From Emydura subglobosa (lineage: Eukaryota > Chordata > Testudines > Chelidae), in the NCBI GenBank assembly GCA_007922225.1, contig ML679959.1, positions 28,562,540 through 28,626,539 of the forward strand: a stretch of 64,000 bases of DNA, read 5' to 3'. Every line of letters starts with the position of its first letter. The stretch's first letter is position 1. The translations under genes were made by a program, and so were the position numbers. This document shows, piece after piece, positions 47,935 to 56,526 of the stretch. The notes under the pieces were generated by a model that was given only the letters and a program-made list of their open reading frames with translations, searched no databases and was not told the origin of the DNA.

Positions 47935-49692
47935 ATACAAGCGCAACGGCAGTTGTACTCAGAGGACCTGAAGCCACTGGCAGCTGCGTGTGTTCAGTAC
48001 TTCTCGAACTCACAGCCCCACTAGCGCAAGAGAATTAACAGATACTGAGGTCGCAAGCAGCCGATGCCAGAACAGAAATGAATCCTCCCTGGGGGGGGGC
48101 AATACACCCTGCCCCCTCCCTAGAGAGGCATGCAAGTTTCGGTAGCAACAGAAGCTGAGTGCAGAGGGGTTATCGGGGGAGAGATGCAGGGAGTTCTGCA
48201 TGTCTGTCTGCAGCACTGGACAGGATGGTGTGGGGGTGAACAGAGTGCAGGGTGAGGTGTGCTCTATGCATCAACCCTCTTCACAGGCTCCCTTCTGTCT
48301 CAAAACCCACCGGCCAACCCCCTAACTTCAGTTTGTAGGGGGTGGAATGAAGGGGCTGTGTGCCATCCCCTGGAAAAATATGCCAAAGCCATCTACTCAG
48401 GCTTGGCACAGAAAGAGGATTCGGATCTCAGTGCGCATAGGTCCAAGGTTCATGCTCAGTGCAACTGCAGCAAATCCAGTCTTGCACAACTGACCAATTG
48501 CACAGCTGACCTGGATCGGTCTTTGCACCAGAGGGGCCTATCCTGATAAATCATTCTGGAGAGAAATTCTTCCAGGCAGCGGATAGCCCATTAATGGTTC
48601 TTCTGAGTAAGAGAGGTTCTAAACTTAGTACCCCACTGGAGGCCAAGGCAGAAAAACCTCAGAGCAGTAGAAAGGCTTCCACAGAATGACTTTGAAAACT
48701 TCCAATTAAAACAGCTGTAGTCAAAGAAAAAAAAATCCCAAGAGGTAGTGTTTGAAACCCAACCATTTATGCAGCTGATGAGAATATCCACAGTTACATT
48801 AGCTAGGGGGTAGGCATACTTTGAGAAGAAATACAGGCCCAGATTATTAAAAGTTTCAGGCACCTAAATGCCCAGTGATTTCAATGGGAGTTAGTCCCCT
48901 AAATAGCTTGAGGCTCTTGGCCAAAAGCTCTGGGGGCTGTAAACCCCCAAACATTGTCAGGGGGACTCACGGACAGCTGTGTAATACCCAAATCTTCTTT
49001 CAACTCATCTATTTTAAATGGAGTAGATCTCAAGTTCGCTGTATCCCTTTAAATGAGGAAAACAAAGGCTCAGATGGCAGAAGCAGGAATGGAAGCCAGC
49101 CCTAACTTGGAAAAACAAACAAACGAACTACTGGAAAGCATGGAGTAATTTTGCTGAAAAGGAGACAGACATAATAGGTTAAATCACCACCACCATGCCA
49201 TGCCATGCCCTACATTTACAAGGCAGATGTCCACTTAATACCTGACTTTAGCAACTACCACTCATGTCATCAATTAAATAAGGAGAAAGTCCAGAGGGAC
49301 TGTCACAGCAATGTTTTAAATTTTCATCTTGGCATAACATGAATTCCAGAGAGTCTCTATACTTGTTAGCCATAAAAAGATAATTTACAGCAAGTACCGG
49401 TGGCTGAGCAAATGCAACATCAGCCTTGAATTAAAAGAGAACCAATCAGTTGTCCTAGAGATTTTTTGCCCATGGCAAGTTTATTAAAGACAATACAGTT
49501 TTCTTCATGAAGAGCAAACAGTGATTTGGGAACAATTATCAGGACAAGGGGCAGATAATCAGGATTTCAAAGGCTACTAAAACATTGATTCTATGTATCC
49601 CGTGAAGTATTTCGTACCACAAAGAACAGAAGGAGAGGCAGATGCAATATGATAATAGAAATCATGTACCCTCCTGCTTCACTCTCACACGC

Positions 49693-49724
<32 letters not shown>

Positions 49725-50160
49725 GGTTTCACTAAAGTCAAAGAAGTTTAAGGTTCTGCTGCGTTGAAATGAAAAAAGCCTCTTAAACCATAACGTCACA
49801 GTTGCTGGGTTTTCCTTAAAACACTTCAGGGAAAGCAAGTCATTTTCAACCCCAACTCAGTCCCCCTTTAACTTTCATTAGAAGGAAAGAACATGGATGC
49901 TTTAATGATGTACCAAGTTTGTGAGTCCTCAGCCACCACAGAAGAGAAGAAGGAATGCAACTGGCATAACCACAGCAATTCAGGAGACAAACTGTAATGT
50001 CTGAGGACAGACAAATTGCCCAGGACCAGCTTATCAGTCCATTCCTTCGGATACCATGGGTTTTAATGTTCCTTTTCCTTAGACTTTAGGGGCCCAAACA
50101 CACACTTGGGTTTCACACGGGCTCATCTCTCCCCTATATCATTCAGTATTATTACTTCAT
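47935..50160 (-). other. Intronic DNA, one MITE scrap and a microsatellite
   Basis: A partial GCACCTAAATGCCCAGTGAT...CAATGGGAGTTAG element lies at 48,837-48,910, and the (AG)n at 49.7 kb. No gene. Confidence 0.4.
49693..49719. repeat. (AG)n microsatellite
   Basis: Uninterrupted AG dinucleotide run of about 13 units. Confidence 0.95.
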
Positions 50161-50247
50161 TGTACCAATGAGATGGATGGAGACTGTGAAGACAGGTGAA
50201 TGGCTGGGCGGGGAGACAGAAGAAGGGATGGATGGGCTAGCTAGTTC

Positions 50248-50294
50248 CTCACTTGGGTTCACACCAGCTGAAGCTGATTTTATAGGGCACCCTG
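50248..50294 (-). repeat. Exon-1-donor-derived copy 1
   Basis: Starts with CTCACTTGG (exon: CTCACCTGG) and ends with TATAGGGCACCCTG (exon: TGTAGGGCACCCTG, 13 of 14). The middle is diverged, with a net two extra bases. The minus-strand donor would be CAA|GTGAG, so GT is retained. Confidence 0.65.
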
Positions 50295-50332
50295 AGACAG
50301 ATGAATGTCTAGATGGGGAGGGATGCCTCAGT

Positions 50333-50374
50333 CTCACCTGGATGTATGCCCACTACAGGTAGATGCAGGGCTCC
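50333..50374 (-). repeat. Exon-1-donor-derived copy 2 (best preserved)
   Basis: Matches 51,220-51,261 (the end of P3H2 exon 1 plus its donor) at 36 of 42 bases without gaps. The first 14 bases, which include the donor, are identical. On the minus strand it reads CAG|GTGAGA, an intact donor, but the exon frame has a TAG stop where the Gln codon should be, so it is not a working coding copy. Confidence 0.88.
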
Positions 50375-50378
50375 AGGT

Positions 50379-50508
50379 GCCAGATTTTTAAAAGCATTTA
50401 GGCACCTTAAAGATGCAGATAGGTGCCTAGTGAGATTTTCAATGGTGCCTAGAAACCAAACTCACACTGATTTCAGAGGCACTTATGCCTTTAAAGATCT
50501 GGCCCCCA
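50379..50508. mobile_element. Palindromic MITE-like element inside the exon-derived array
   Basis: The left end GCCAGATTTTTAAAAGCAT and the inverted right end pair over about 26 bases with a few mismatches. The interior has AGGCACC and TAGGTGCCTAG motifs. Related partial copies occur near 6,601-6,690, 15,440-15,540 and 48,837-48,910. It lies directly beside array copy 2. Confidence 0.65.
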
Positions 50509-50605
50509 GGTACTTGGGGAATGGGTAGAAGAGATGAGGAGGACAGGCAGAGATGAAGGGATTTAACAGAAAGGCAGGTGGATGGATAGAGAGGCTGGCT
50601 GGCAT

Positions 50606-50650
50606 CTCTGATCTATATCTGCTGCAGGGAGGATGGATGAAGGGGCCCTG
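50606..50650 (-). repeat. Exon-1-donor-derived copy 3
   Basis: Retains the core GCTGCAGG plus flanking matches to the exon 1 tail, then a GGATG insertion, then a match to the GGG-CCCTG end. The donor GT is lost. Weaker than copies 2 and 4. Confidence 0.5.
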
Positions 50651-50918
50651 GGGGGACAGCCAGCTCATTGCAGTCACCCTGCACAAAGGGATGGGTGTGG
50701 GATGGAGAAGTGGAGAAGGGAGGGAGGTTGATGGAAGGAGGATTAGGGGCATAAGGGGATGGGGATGGTTGGGGTGGAAGGTGGGGTTGCTCAAGGGAGG
50801 GCTGGGGGGATGGAGGTGTGGGGGTGTGGAATGAATGAATAGTGGGGGATTTGGGGGACTAGATGGGCGGTGGGGAGTATGGCTGGAGGGCTGGGAATTG
50901 CACATCTGGCTGGGCTGG

Positions 50919-50958
50919 TGGATGTGCACCCACTGCGGGTAGTGGTGGGGCAGCCCTG
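50919..50958 (-). repeat. Exon-1-donor-derived copy 4
   Basis: Aligns with exon 1 positions 51,224-51,264 at about 31 of 40 bases with one inserted base. The minus-strand translation Pro-His-His-Tyr-Pro-Gln-Trp-Val-His-Ile-His still resembles the exon's Pro-Tyr-Ser-Tyr-Leu-Gln-Arg-Ala-Tyr-Ile-Gln. The donor GT is lost. Confidence 0.7.
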
Positions 50959-51069
50959 AAGGGGAAAACGGATGGTGAGGGTTGATGGATGGAACCTGGA
51001 GGGAGGGAGGGTTGGTGGCTGACTGGATGGAGGGGCCGGGAGTGGGAGGCCAGGGCCTGGGGCTGGCTG

Positions 51070-51094
51070 TCACCTGGCTGCAGGTGGTCGTAGG
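51070..51094 (-). repeat. Exon-1-donor-derived copy 5 (internally deleted)
   Basis: Matches the exon 1 tail from TCACCTGG, skips 11 bases, then resumes at CTGCAGGT and ends at GTAGG. On the minus strand it keeps CAG|GTGACA, a plausible but weaker donor. It is followed by GGAT repeats. Confidence 0.6.
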
Positions 51095-51109
51095 ATGGAT
51101 GGATGGGTT

Positions 51110-51180
51110 TGGGGGTGGGTGGGTGGATGGATGGATGGATGGGTTTGGGGGTGGCTGGGTGGACAGACGGGTGTGGGGGT
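51110..51180. repeat. GGAT/GGGT-rich low-complexity tract
   Basis: Tandem GGGT and GGAT tetramers mixed with runs of four or five G, just intron-side of the exon 1 donor. Similar GGAT clusters recur through 50,170-51,100 between the exon-derived copies, so this is the spacer component of the array. Confidence 0.85.
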
Positions 51181-51192
51181 GGACGGGGAGAC

Positions 51193-51210
51193 GGGGCCGG
51201 GGCCGGGGCC
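51193..51210. repeat. (GGGGCC)3 tract next to the exon 1 donor
   Basis: Three perfect GGGGCC units followed by GGGCCGGC, ending 15 bases into the intron from the donor boundary. The pre-mRNA carries the C-rich complement. Confidence 0.9.
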
Positions 51211-51218
51211 GGGCCGGC

Positions 51219-51227
51219 GCTCACCTG
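51219..51227 (-). promoter_or_regulatory. P3H2: Splice donor of P3H2 exon 1
   Basis: Read on the minus strand the sequence is CAG|GTGAGC, a near-consensus 5' splice site. It follows codon 152 (Gln) in phase 0. Protein similarity to P3H2 stops exactly here, and the translation beyond is low-complexity Pro/Gly/Ala. Confidence 0.88.
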
Positions 51228-51680
51228 GATGTAGGCCCGCTGCAGGTAGCTGTAGGGCACCCTGCGCTGGAAGTCGGCCCGCACGTCCTCGCTGGCCCGG
51301 TGCCGGGAGGCGGCCCCCAGGCGGCGGCCCTCGCACTCCCGCCGGCAGCCCGCCCGGCGCAGCAGCGAGCCGAAGAAGGGCAGCTCCCCGCCGGCGCCCG
51401 GCTCCAGCCGCCCCAGCGGCTCCCGCCGGCCGCAGCCCAGCCCGCAGCGCAGCCGCGCCGCCCGCAGCTGCCGGTGGCTGCCCAGCGCCCGCTCCAGCCA
51501 GCGCGCCGCGCCCGCGAAGTCGCCGCCGTCGTAAGCCTGCACGCCGCGGGCGAAGAGCGCGTCGAAGGGCGGCAGGGGCCGGGGCCCGGGTCCGGGTCCG
51601 GGTCCGGGTCCCGCAGCCGGGGCCGCCAGCGGCAGCAGCAGCAGCAGCGCGCAGAGCCGGCTCCGCCAGCCGGGGGCCAT
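51225..51680 (-). CDS. P3H2: Prolyl 3-hydroxylase 2, first coding exon (partial gene)
   Basis: Encodes the N-terminal 152 residues of a Leprecan-family protein. In this family the C-terminal 2-oxoglutarate/Fe(II) domain, not in this exon, 3-hydroxylates collagen prolines in the endoplasmic reticulum; P3H2 is linked mainly to collagen IV. Visible: a signal peptide (about residues 1-24, leucine-rich core), a Gly-Pro repeat linker (24-34), a TPR-like helix pair (about 39-72), CxxxC at C79-C83 and at C112-C116, then SRHRASEDVRADFQRRVPY and YLQRAYIQ. The SRHR-SEDVR-DFQRRVPY block fits P3H2 as I remember it better than P3H1, P3H3 or CRTAP. The ATG at 51,680 is the first in-frame ATG and leads directly into the signal peptide; +4 is G but -3 is C. 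The reading frame stays open upstream as far as about 51,977, but only a GTG is present there. The exon is 456 nt, so the intron is phase 0. Paralog assignment is from memory of the family, not a search. Confidence 0.9.
51588..51611. repeat. Coding (GGGTCC)4 hexamer repeat
   Basis: Four perfect GGGTCC units inside P3H2 exon 1. On the coding strand they encode alternating Gly-Pro just after the predicted signal-peptide cleavage site. Copy number changes would alter only linker length in steps of two residues. Confidence 0.9.
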
Positions 51681-51780
51681 GCGCGCTCCGCTCCGCTCCG
51701 GGCTGCAGCGGTGCAGCCGGGGCCGGTCCCCACCTTCCCCCCGCCGGGGGGCAGCGGATGCAAGCCGGGGGGCCTCCCTC

Positions 51781-51798
51781 GGGGCGGGGCGGGGCGGG
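51781..51798. promoter_or_regulatory. Tandem GC boxes (Sp1/KLF-type)
   Basis: Three overlapping GGGGCGGGGC-type motifs in a row, about 100-120 bases upstream of the P3H2 start codon. A further GC box (CCGGGGCGGGG) lies near 52,035-52,045. They match the Sp1/KLF consensus; occupancy is inferred. Confidence 0.6.
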
Positions 51799-51833
51799 TC
51801 TCTCCCGGCCCTAGGCTGAAGCTGCGGGGCTGA

Positions 51834-51856
51834 GCTCCGGCTCCGGCTCCGGCTCC
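51834..51856. repeat. GGCTCC hexamer repeat in the P3H2 5' region
   Basis: Nearly four tandem GGCTCC units within the CpG island, about 155-175 bases upstream of the ATG and probably in the 5'UTR or proximal promoter. The hexamer keeps the upstream frame open, which partly explains the long open frame before the start codon. Confidence 0.7.
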
Positions 51857-51969
51857 ATCTGCTGCCCAGGGACCGGCTCCCTCCCTCCTTCCCCCCCGCG
51901 GCTCGCTGCCGCCTTCTCCGGGGCGTGAGTCTCCAGCCCGCTCTGCCCCGCCGCGTTAAGGCGCCCCGC

Positions 51970-51976
51970 TGACTCA
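51970..51976. promoter_or_regulatory. AP-1 (TRE) consensus in the P3H2 promoter
   Basis: An exact TGACTCA heptamer about 290 bases upstream of the start codon, inside the CpG island. A 7-mer can occur by chance, so only its position in the promoter makes it worth noting. Confidence 0.4.
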
Positions 51977-52060
51977 CACACGCTCCTCCTGCTCCGGCAG
52001 GACGGGACGGGTCGGGCCGGGGGAGTGAGCGAGCCGGGGCGGGGGGCAGGCAGGGCCGGG

Positions 52061-53600
52061 CACGCCCTGGTCTAGCCTGGCTCCCTCCCTCCCTCCCAGC
52101 CCCTTCGCCAAGGGCAATGGGATGAAGTGCGCAGGGCTGAGCCCCAGCTGGCTGCAGGAGAAGCAGGGTCCCCCCTTTCCCTCGCTATTTGGGGCTCTTC
52201 ATTCACTTCCCCGGGCGGGCAGCCCATCGTTCCGGGATACTCAGCTGGGCGCCGGTGTCCCCGGGCGATCTTCTGTGTGCCGGCTTCCAGGGCCTGGCCT
52301 ACAACCAAGGGGTGTCACCGGGGGGGGAAGTGGCGCCAGGGTGACCCAAGATGTCCCGATTGTATAAGGACAGTCCCAATATCCGGGGCTTTGTCTTACA
52401 GCGGCGCCTATGACCCCCCCTACCCTCACCCAGTCCCCATTTTTCAACCATCTGCTATCTGGTCACCCTAAGTAGTGCACAGACTTCATCCCTCCCCGTC
52501 ACTGCGGTGCTGAGCGGAGAAGAGAAGGAATGCTCGGGGCTGTACAGACAAGTAGCGAAGCCCCGTCCCTGCCCAAGTGAGCTCACGGTCTGCATGCCAG
52601 ACAGGAAGCAATGAGGGGGAGGAAATTGATGAATAGGGCATGTACAGGGGAGGGGGAGCAGTCCTCAACCCAAAAAATCTCCTGAATTTGTGGCAGAAGT
52701 GCCCGTCTGCAGCCTGTCCCCTCTGGGGCAGAGAAACTGCGGCAGCTCTGGTGCCTTTTAAAGCATTTTGCACAGGGCCCGATTGGAGAGACCAGCCGGC
52801 TCCACTGCCCTTTTGGGGATACAAGATAAGGAGTAAGTGCTATGGGTAGGAAGCCCAGTTTGTGCACAGATTTCTAGCTACAAACCCATGCCCAGTTCTA
52901 GCGAGGCTGGGAGTGTAGTGTTCGATGTGTGTGGAGTTGAGATGCCAAGGAAATCCCTCATAAATGGTCTGCTCCATGTCTGTAATCCTTAAAAAACTTC
53001 CCAGCTGCAGGCAGTGTATTTTCCTCTCTCCTGTTCCCTCAGATTCCCTGTGGTTGCATTACTGTTTGCTAAACATTTGATGACACTCTTCAGTCTGCTG
53101 CTTGAGACCTTGGTCTCTGGCCTCTCCGCCCCCATTCCCACCTACACAGGCCTCCAACCTCTAGGAATTTTGCAAATAAATCAGCAGGGCTGAGCACAGT
53201 GAGCCAGAGCTGAGAGGTCTGTGAAGCATCTCCCTCGTCCCCCAGCTGTGTGTATGTCCATCTCTCCAGGGTTCCCTCTTCCAATATACTACAGAGTCTG
53301 CTCTGCCAAACTGTTACTCATTTTGGATTCATTTTAAGGCAGGATTGTTTTTCCAAGCTTCTCATTCTTGCAGTGAAGTATTTGGCAATGCAGCTCAATG
53401 AAATGTTTAAAAATCTCACTCCACACTGGAAAAAAAAATTAACTAATTTTAATTCCTATGGGTGAATCCATGACAGCTAAAGGGTTTTTAAAAGAAGTTC
53501 AGTTGTTATGGGTGCAACAAGCTTTCACTGAGCAGGGGGCACTGGGTAAAAGTCTGTTAGAACCTTACTTTAGAAACCCTGGATCTCATTCAGTTGCAAA
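52061..53600. other. Upstream flank of P3H2, no gene seen
   Basis: GC-moderate DNA beyond the CpG island, with scattered short open frames and no recognisable domain, splice pattern or clear repeat. Distal promoter or enhancer function is possible but not visible. Confidence 0.5.
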
Positions 53601-53601
53601 T

Positions 53602-53724
53602 TGTCAACTCTTTGGGCAAGAACCCTCATTTATTACGTGTTTATACAGCCCCTATCAGAATGGGCCCACCAAGCTGAGTGTGGCCTGAAGGCACCGCTGC
53701 AATGTAAATGTTTAATAACAACAA
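53602..53724 (+). mobile_element. L2-like 3' tail, copy C
   Basis: CTCTTTGGGCAAGAACCCTC, GTGTTTATACAGCCCCTATC and a TTAATAACAACAAT tail. Immediately followed by a minus-strand CR1 end. Confidence 0.6.
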
Positions 53725-53950
53725 TAGAATCATGAAAGTAAACCTAGATCATCCCTGCCAGGTGTCTGTCCAACCTGTTCTTACCAACCTCCAGTGACAG
53801 GGATTCCACAGCCACCCTTGGAAGCCTCTTCCAGAGTATAACCACCCTTAGAGATAGAAAGTCTTTCCTAATATCTAAGCTAAATCTCTCACACTGCAGA
53901 TTAATCCCATTACTTCTTGTCCTACATTCAGTATAGTTTTCTACGTACAC
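53725..53950 (-). mobile_element. CR1 LINE 3' end, minus strand
   Basis: Inverted terminus (AATAGAATCATGAAAG) followed on the minus strand by CRTRSNGINLQCERFSLDIRK and VVILWKRLPRVAVESLSLEV, the standard CR1 ORF2 C-terminus. It abuts an L2-like tail on its left. Confidence 0.88.
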
Positions 53951-54177
53951 CAGTGTAAATCAGGGCAGATCTGGGAGAAATTTTTTAGCTGAATAGATTT
54001 GACAAAAAATGCAGTTTCTGTCAACCAAAAACTATCAGTGTATTTGACAAAAAATCGTTTCGACCATTCACAAAACAGCCAGAGGAGGCGATGGTGCTCT
54101 CATCCCTGACCCCCAGATCCTGACACCTCAGACATACACAAACTTTATAATAAGTTTATTATAAGTTTATAAACTTT

Positions 54178-54320
54178 AGCCCGGCAGTTAGGGCCCTCAC
54201 GTGTGATATAAAGTTTGACTGAAGTTTGAATCCCTGTTCTGGAGTGAACCTAAAACTGACTTTTTTGATTCACCAAAAATTCAGAAAAATTTCAGCTACT
54301 GTTCAACCCAAACTAAAATT
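54178..54320 (+). mobile_element. Possible tRNA-derived SINE
   Basis: Head-like AGCCCGGCAGTTAGGGCCCT and B-box-like GAAGTTTGAATCCCT, followed by an AT-rich body resembling the minus-strand element at 6.3-6.6 kb. Confidence 0.4.
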
Positions 54321-54324
54321 TGTA

Positions 54325-56525
54325 TTATTATTTTTTTTCCCTGGAACTGACACGGAACCAAAGGTATTCACCCAGGTCTGATCAGGAGTAACTCTGCTGA
54401 AGTTGTGGAGGTACAGCGGATTCGAACAGGTGCAAAAGAGAAGCGTATCGGACCCATTAGGTCAGATTTTGATATTGGTTACACCTAATCATTTTGGAGT
54501 AATTGCATTAGGCCTGACGCTCCTTCATTTATCTGGGGTGTACACCGGTGTAGCACCATTGACTTCACTGATTGATGCCTGTTTTATGCTTTCGTACTCT
54601 TTGGGAGACCAGTTAGATTGTGGAGTCCAATCTGAAAACGGGTCTATGTAACACAATTTTCCCGCAGCATGAAGGTGCTGATTCTTGGCTGTGTTCTGGC
54701 CCCGTTAGTCCGCTTCTACAGCACTAAGGGGCTGGAAAGCAGACAGATTTTCCCACCTGGGAATTGCCCCAGCGTAGGGGTCTTCCCCACCTCTCCCAGC
54801 CCAATGTTGGGGGCATCACTGGGGTGTGAATGAGACATTGTACAGGGGCGAATGATGCAGCTGCAGTGCACTGTGCTGAGGTATTCTGGGCTGCTGGGTG
54901 GTCCCTTGGGGTTAACCAAGAGTTCTGGGAGTTAACTGAGGTTTTCGGGGTGAATCTCTCCCACCTGCTCACAGCAGGAAGGAGCCTTGTCTGTGCCCAC
55001 CAGCGGAAACCCACCTCAACTGCTGGCAACAAAAGCACTCTGTGTGGGTATGTCTAGAGCTCTGTGGAGTGCGCAGATACCTGGACGATGGATCCGATGT
55101 AAGAAATGACACCCAAGAGAACAGAACTGGACAGTACTGAGAACGCAGTTGGCACTGACCAAACATATATAATAGTAATAATAATAATAAACAATAACAT
55201 GCATCACGTGAATAAGAGGCTTCTCTATATTTCCACATGCAGACAATTGTATAACTTCATTAAATGCCAAGTGCCTGAACACTCTGCTTATGTAGAAACT
55301 TGGACTGCACTGTAGTTCAGTTATAAACTAGAAACTAATAAAAACAAAGTTGAACAAGTACGTACAAAGTACACAAGCACAGGCATACAAGTGTCTGGGA
55401 GGAGCTGGCCAGCTTCCTGTGTCTTTGAGCACAGATTTAAAATAACCCTGAAACCCATGTTATTTATTGTGCTAACAATTAATAATGCTAACAAATAATT
55501 AAACTGCATTTTACGTAGCAGAAAACGCACCTATTGATAATGCAGTTTGAAGGTACTTTAGCGTCGCTGCCATTAAATACACCCATGTTGTTAGGACTAG
55601 AGGCCCTTTTTGAAGGGAAGGTGCCAAAAGAACAAATGCTAGAGAACGAAGTCCTTCCTATCTATGCGCCAGGAACTGGACTGCCATCCAATCTTAGCCT
55701 TGAGTTAGGGGATCACTTCTAGGGCTGGGAGAATGCTTCATATTGCCTGTGTCATAGTCATTTCTTTGTCTCTCTTGACTTGCTGGGATGCTGTTGCATA
55801 TATGCTTATATGGAAGCTGCTATAGAAGTGGTATTTATTACAACGGTTACTCCTTTTTGGCCTGAGTAGTCAGCAATATTCAGGGGCTTGTAGGTTGTCT
55901 TCACTAGGAGGAGAAATTGATTATATGAGTCGGTCATTTCATTGATGCAGTCCTGTTTATTTACAAAGAATGGGTACAAAGCCCTGTTTCCCTGCACAAA
56001 GGAGGAATCAAAACAGTAGAAGGCAGTTTCCTTCCTCAGAGTTCCAAGCCTCTTTCTAAGCAGCACTCTGCCCAACCACCTCTTTTGGCTTTCATTCAGG
56101 GCCGCAACCCCAGTGCTTTTCTTGCTGTCGCCTTGGCTTTCCTGCTGCCTTCTCTGTCTGTTTTGGACTCACAGACACTCACAGCTGCATTGAATAATAC
56201 CCCGTTCATGTGTTTGCGTTCTGACCCCCGGGAACACTTCTCAGACCCCACAGCTCCACTTCTACTCCCGCCTCGCCATGGTGTCTGTGATTTGAGCGGT
56301 GGCTTCTTGTATTTCAGGTATCACTAAATAAAGGGGCATTTAACTGCTCCCCCCCTTAGCATGAATGGAAAGTGGATAGCACAGCTGGTAGCTTCAATGA
56401 GGTTAATGACTGCCCAGACATGCTCCCTGGGAGCCATTCAACCTCCAGCATTACATTCTCTTCTTTCACATAGACCATCCTGAGTTAGGTTCAGACTTCT
56501 GACCCCAAGCTACTGTAAGGTGGGT
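54325..56525. other. Upstream flank, no gene seen
   Basis: 54,360-54,570 has scattered GTAACTCTGCTGAAGTTGTG and GGTGTACACCGGTGTAGCAC strings resembling MITE cores. An ATA/ATAATA tract lies at 55,165-55,195. No coding segment recognised. Confidence 0.4.
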
Positions 56526-56526
56526 G

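Larger units (their letters stand above)
1..51224 (-). other. P3H2: P3H2 intron 1 (reading of the whole left part)
   Basis: All DNA intron-side of the exon 1 donor. I found no sequence resembling the next P3H2 segment (the second TPR pair starting near the AHTFF motif), so exon 2 probably lies beyond the left edge. Short exons could still be missed by eye. A very long first intron fits the large size of vertebrate P3H2. The content is repeats plus unannotated intronic DNA, itemised in other entries. Confidence 0.65.
51180..52060 (-). promoter_or_regulatory. P3H2: CpG island covering P3H2 promoter, 5'UTR and exon 1
   Basis: CpG dinucleotides and G+C are very dense here compared with the AT-richer DNA on either side. 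The island covers exon 1, the donor and about 380 bases upstream of the start codon. I see no TATA box, as is usual for CpG-island promoters, so transcription probably starts at dispersed sites between about 51,700 and 52,000; the exact start cannot be read from sequence. Human P3H2 has a neighbouring antisense transcript, so divergent transcription is possible but not shown here. Confidence 0.8.

Noticed and set aside
49693..49719. CRISPR-like or other spaced repeat array anywhere in the window
   Set aside because: Repeats here are eukaryotic microsatellites and transposons. No regular repeat-spacer pattern exists.
50483..51073. Pro/His-rich 196-codon open frame on the minus strand
   Set aside because: It is the translation of the GGAT spacer repeats and the exon-derived copies, so it reflects the array and not a gene.
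51225..51680. Assignment to P3H1, P3H3, P3H4 or CRTAP
   Set aside because: All share the TPR and CxxxC layout, but the SRHR-SEDVR-DFQRRVPY-YLQRAYI block fits P3H2 best as I recall the paralogs. A phylogeny would settle it.
50982..51833. Long plus-strand open frames (about 240-280 codons) across the CpG island
   Set aside because: They are antisense shadows of exon 1 in very GC-rich DNA where stop codons are rare. The peptides are low-complexity Pro/Ala/Arg/Gly without domains.
51681..51977. N-terminal extension of the P3H2 reading frame by 99 codons
   Set aside because: The upstream frame is open but begins at a GTG, not ATG. It is Arg/Ser/Pro-rich from hexamer repeats and would bury the signal peptide.
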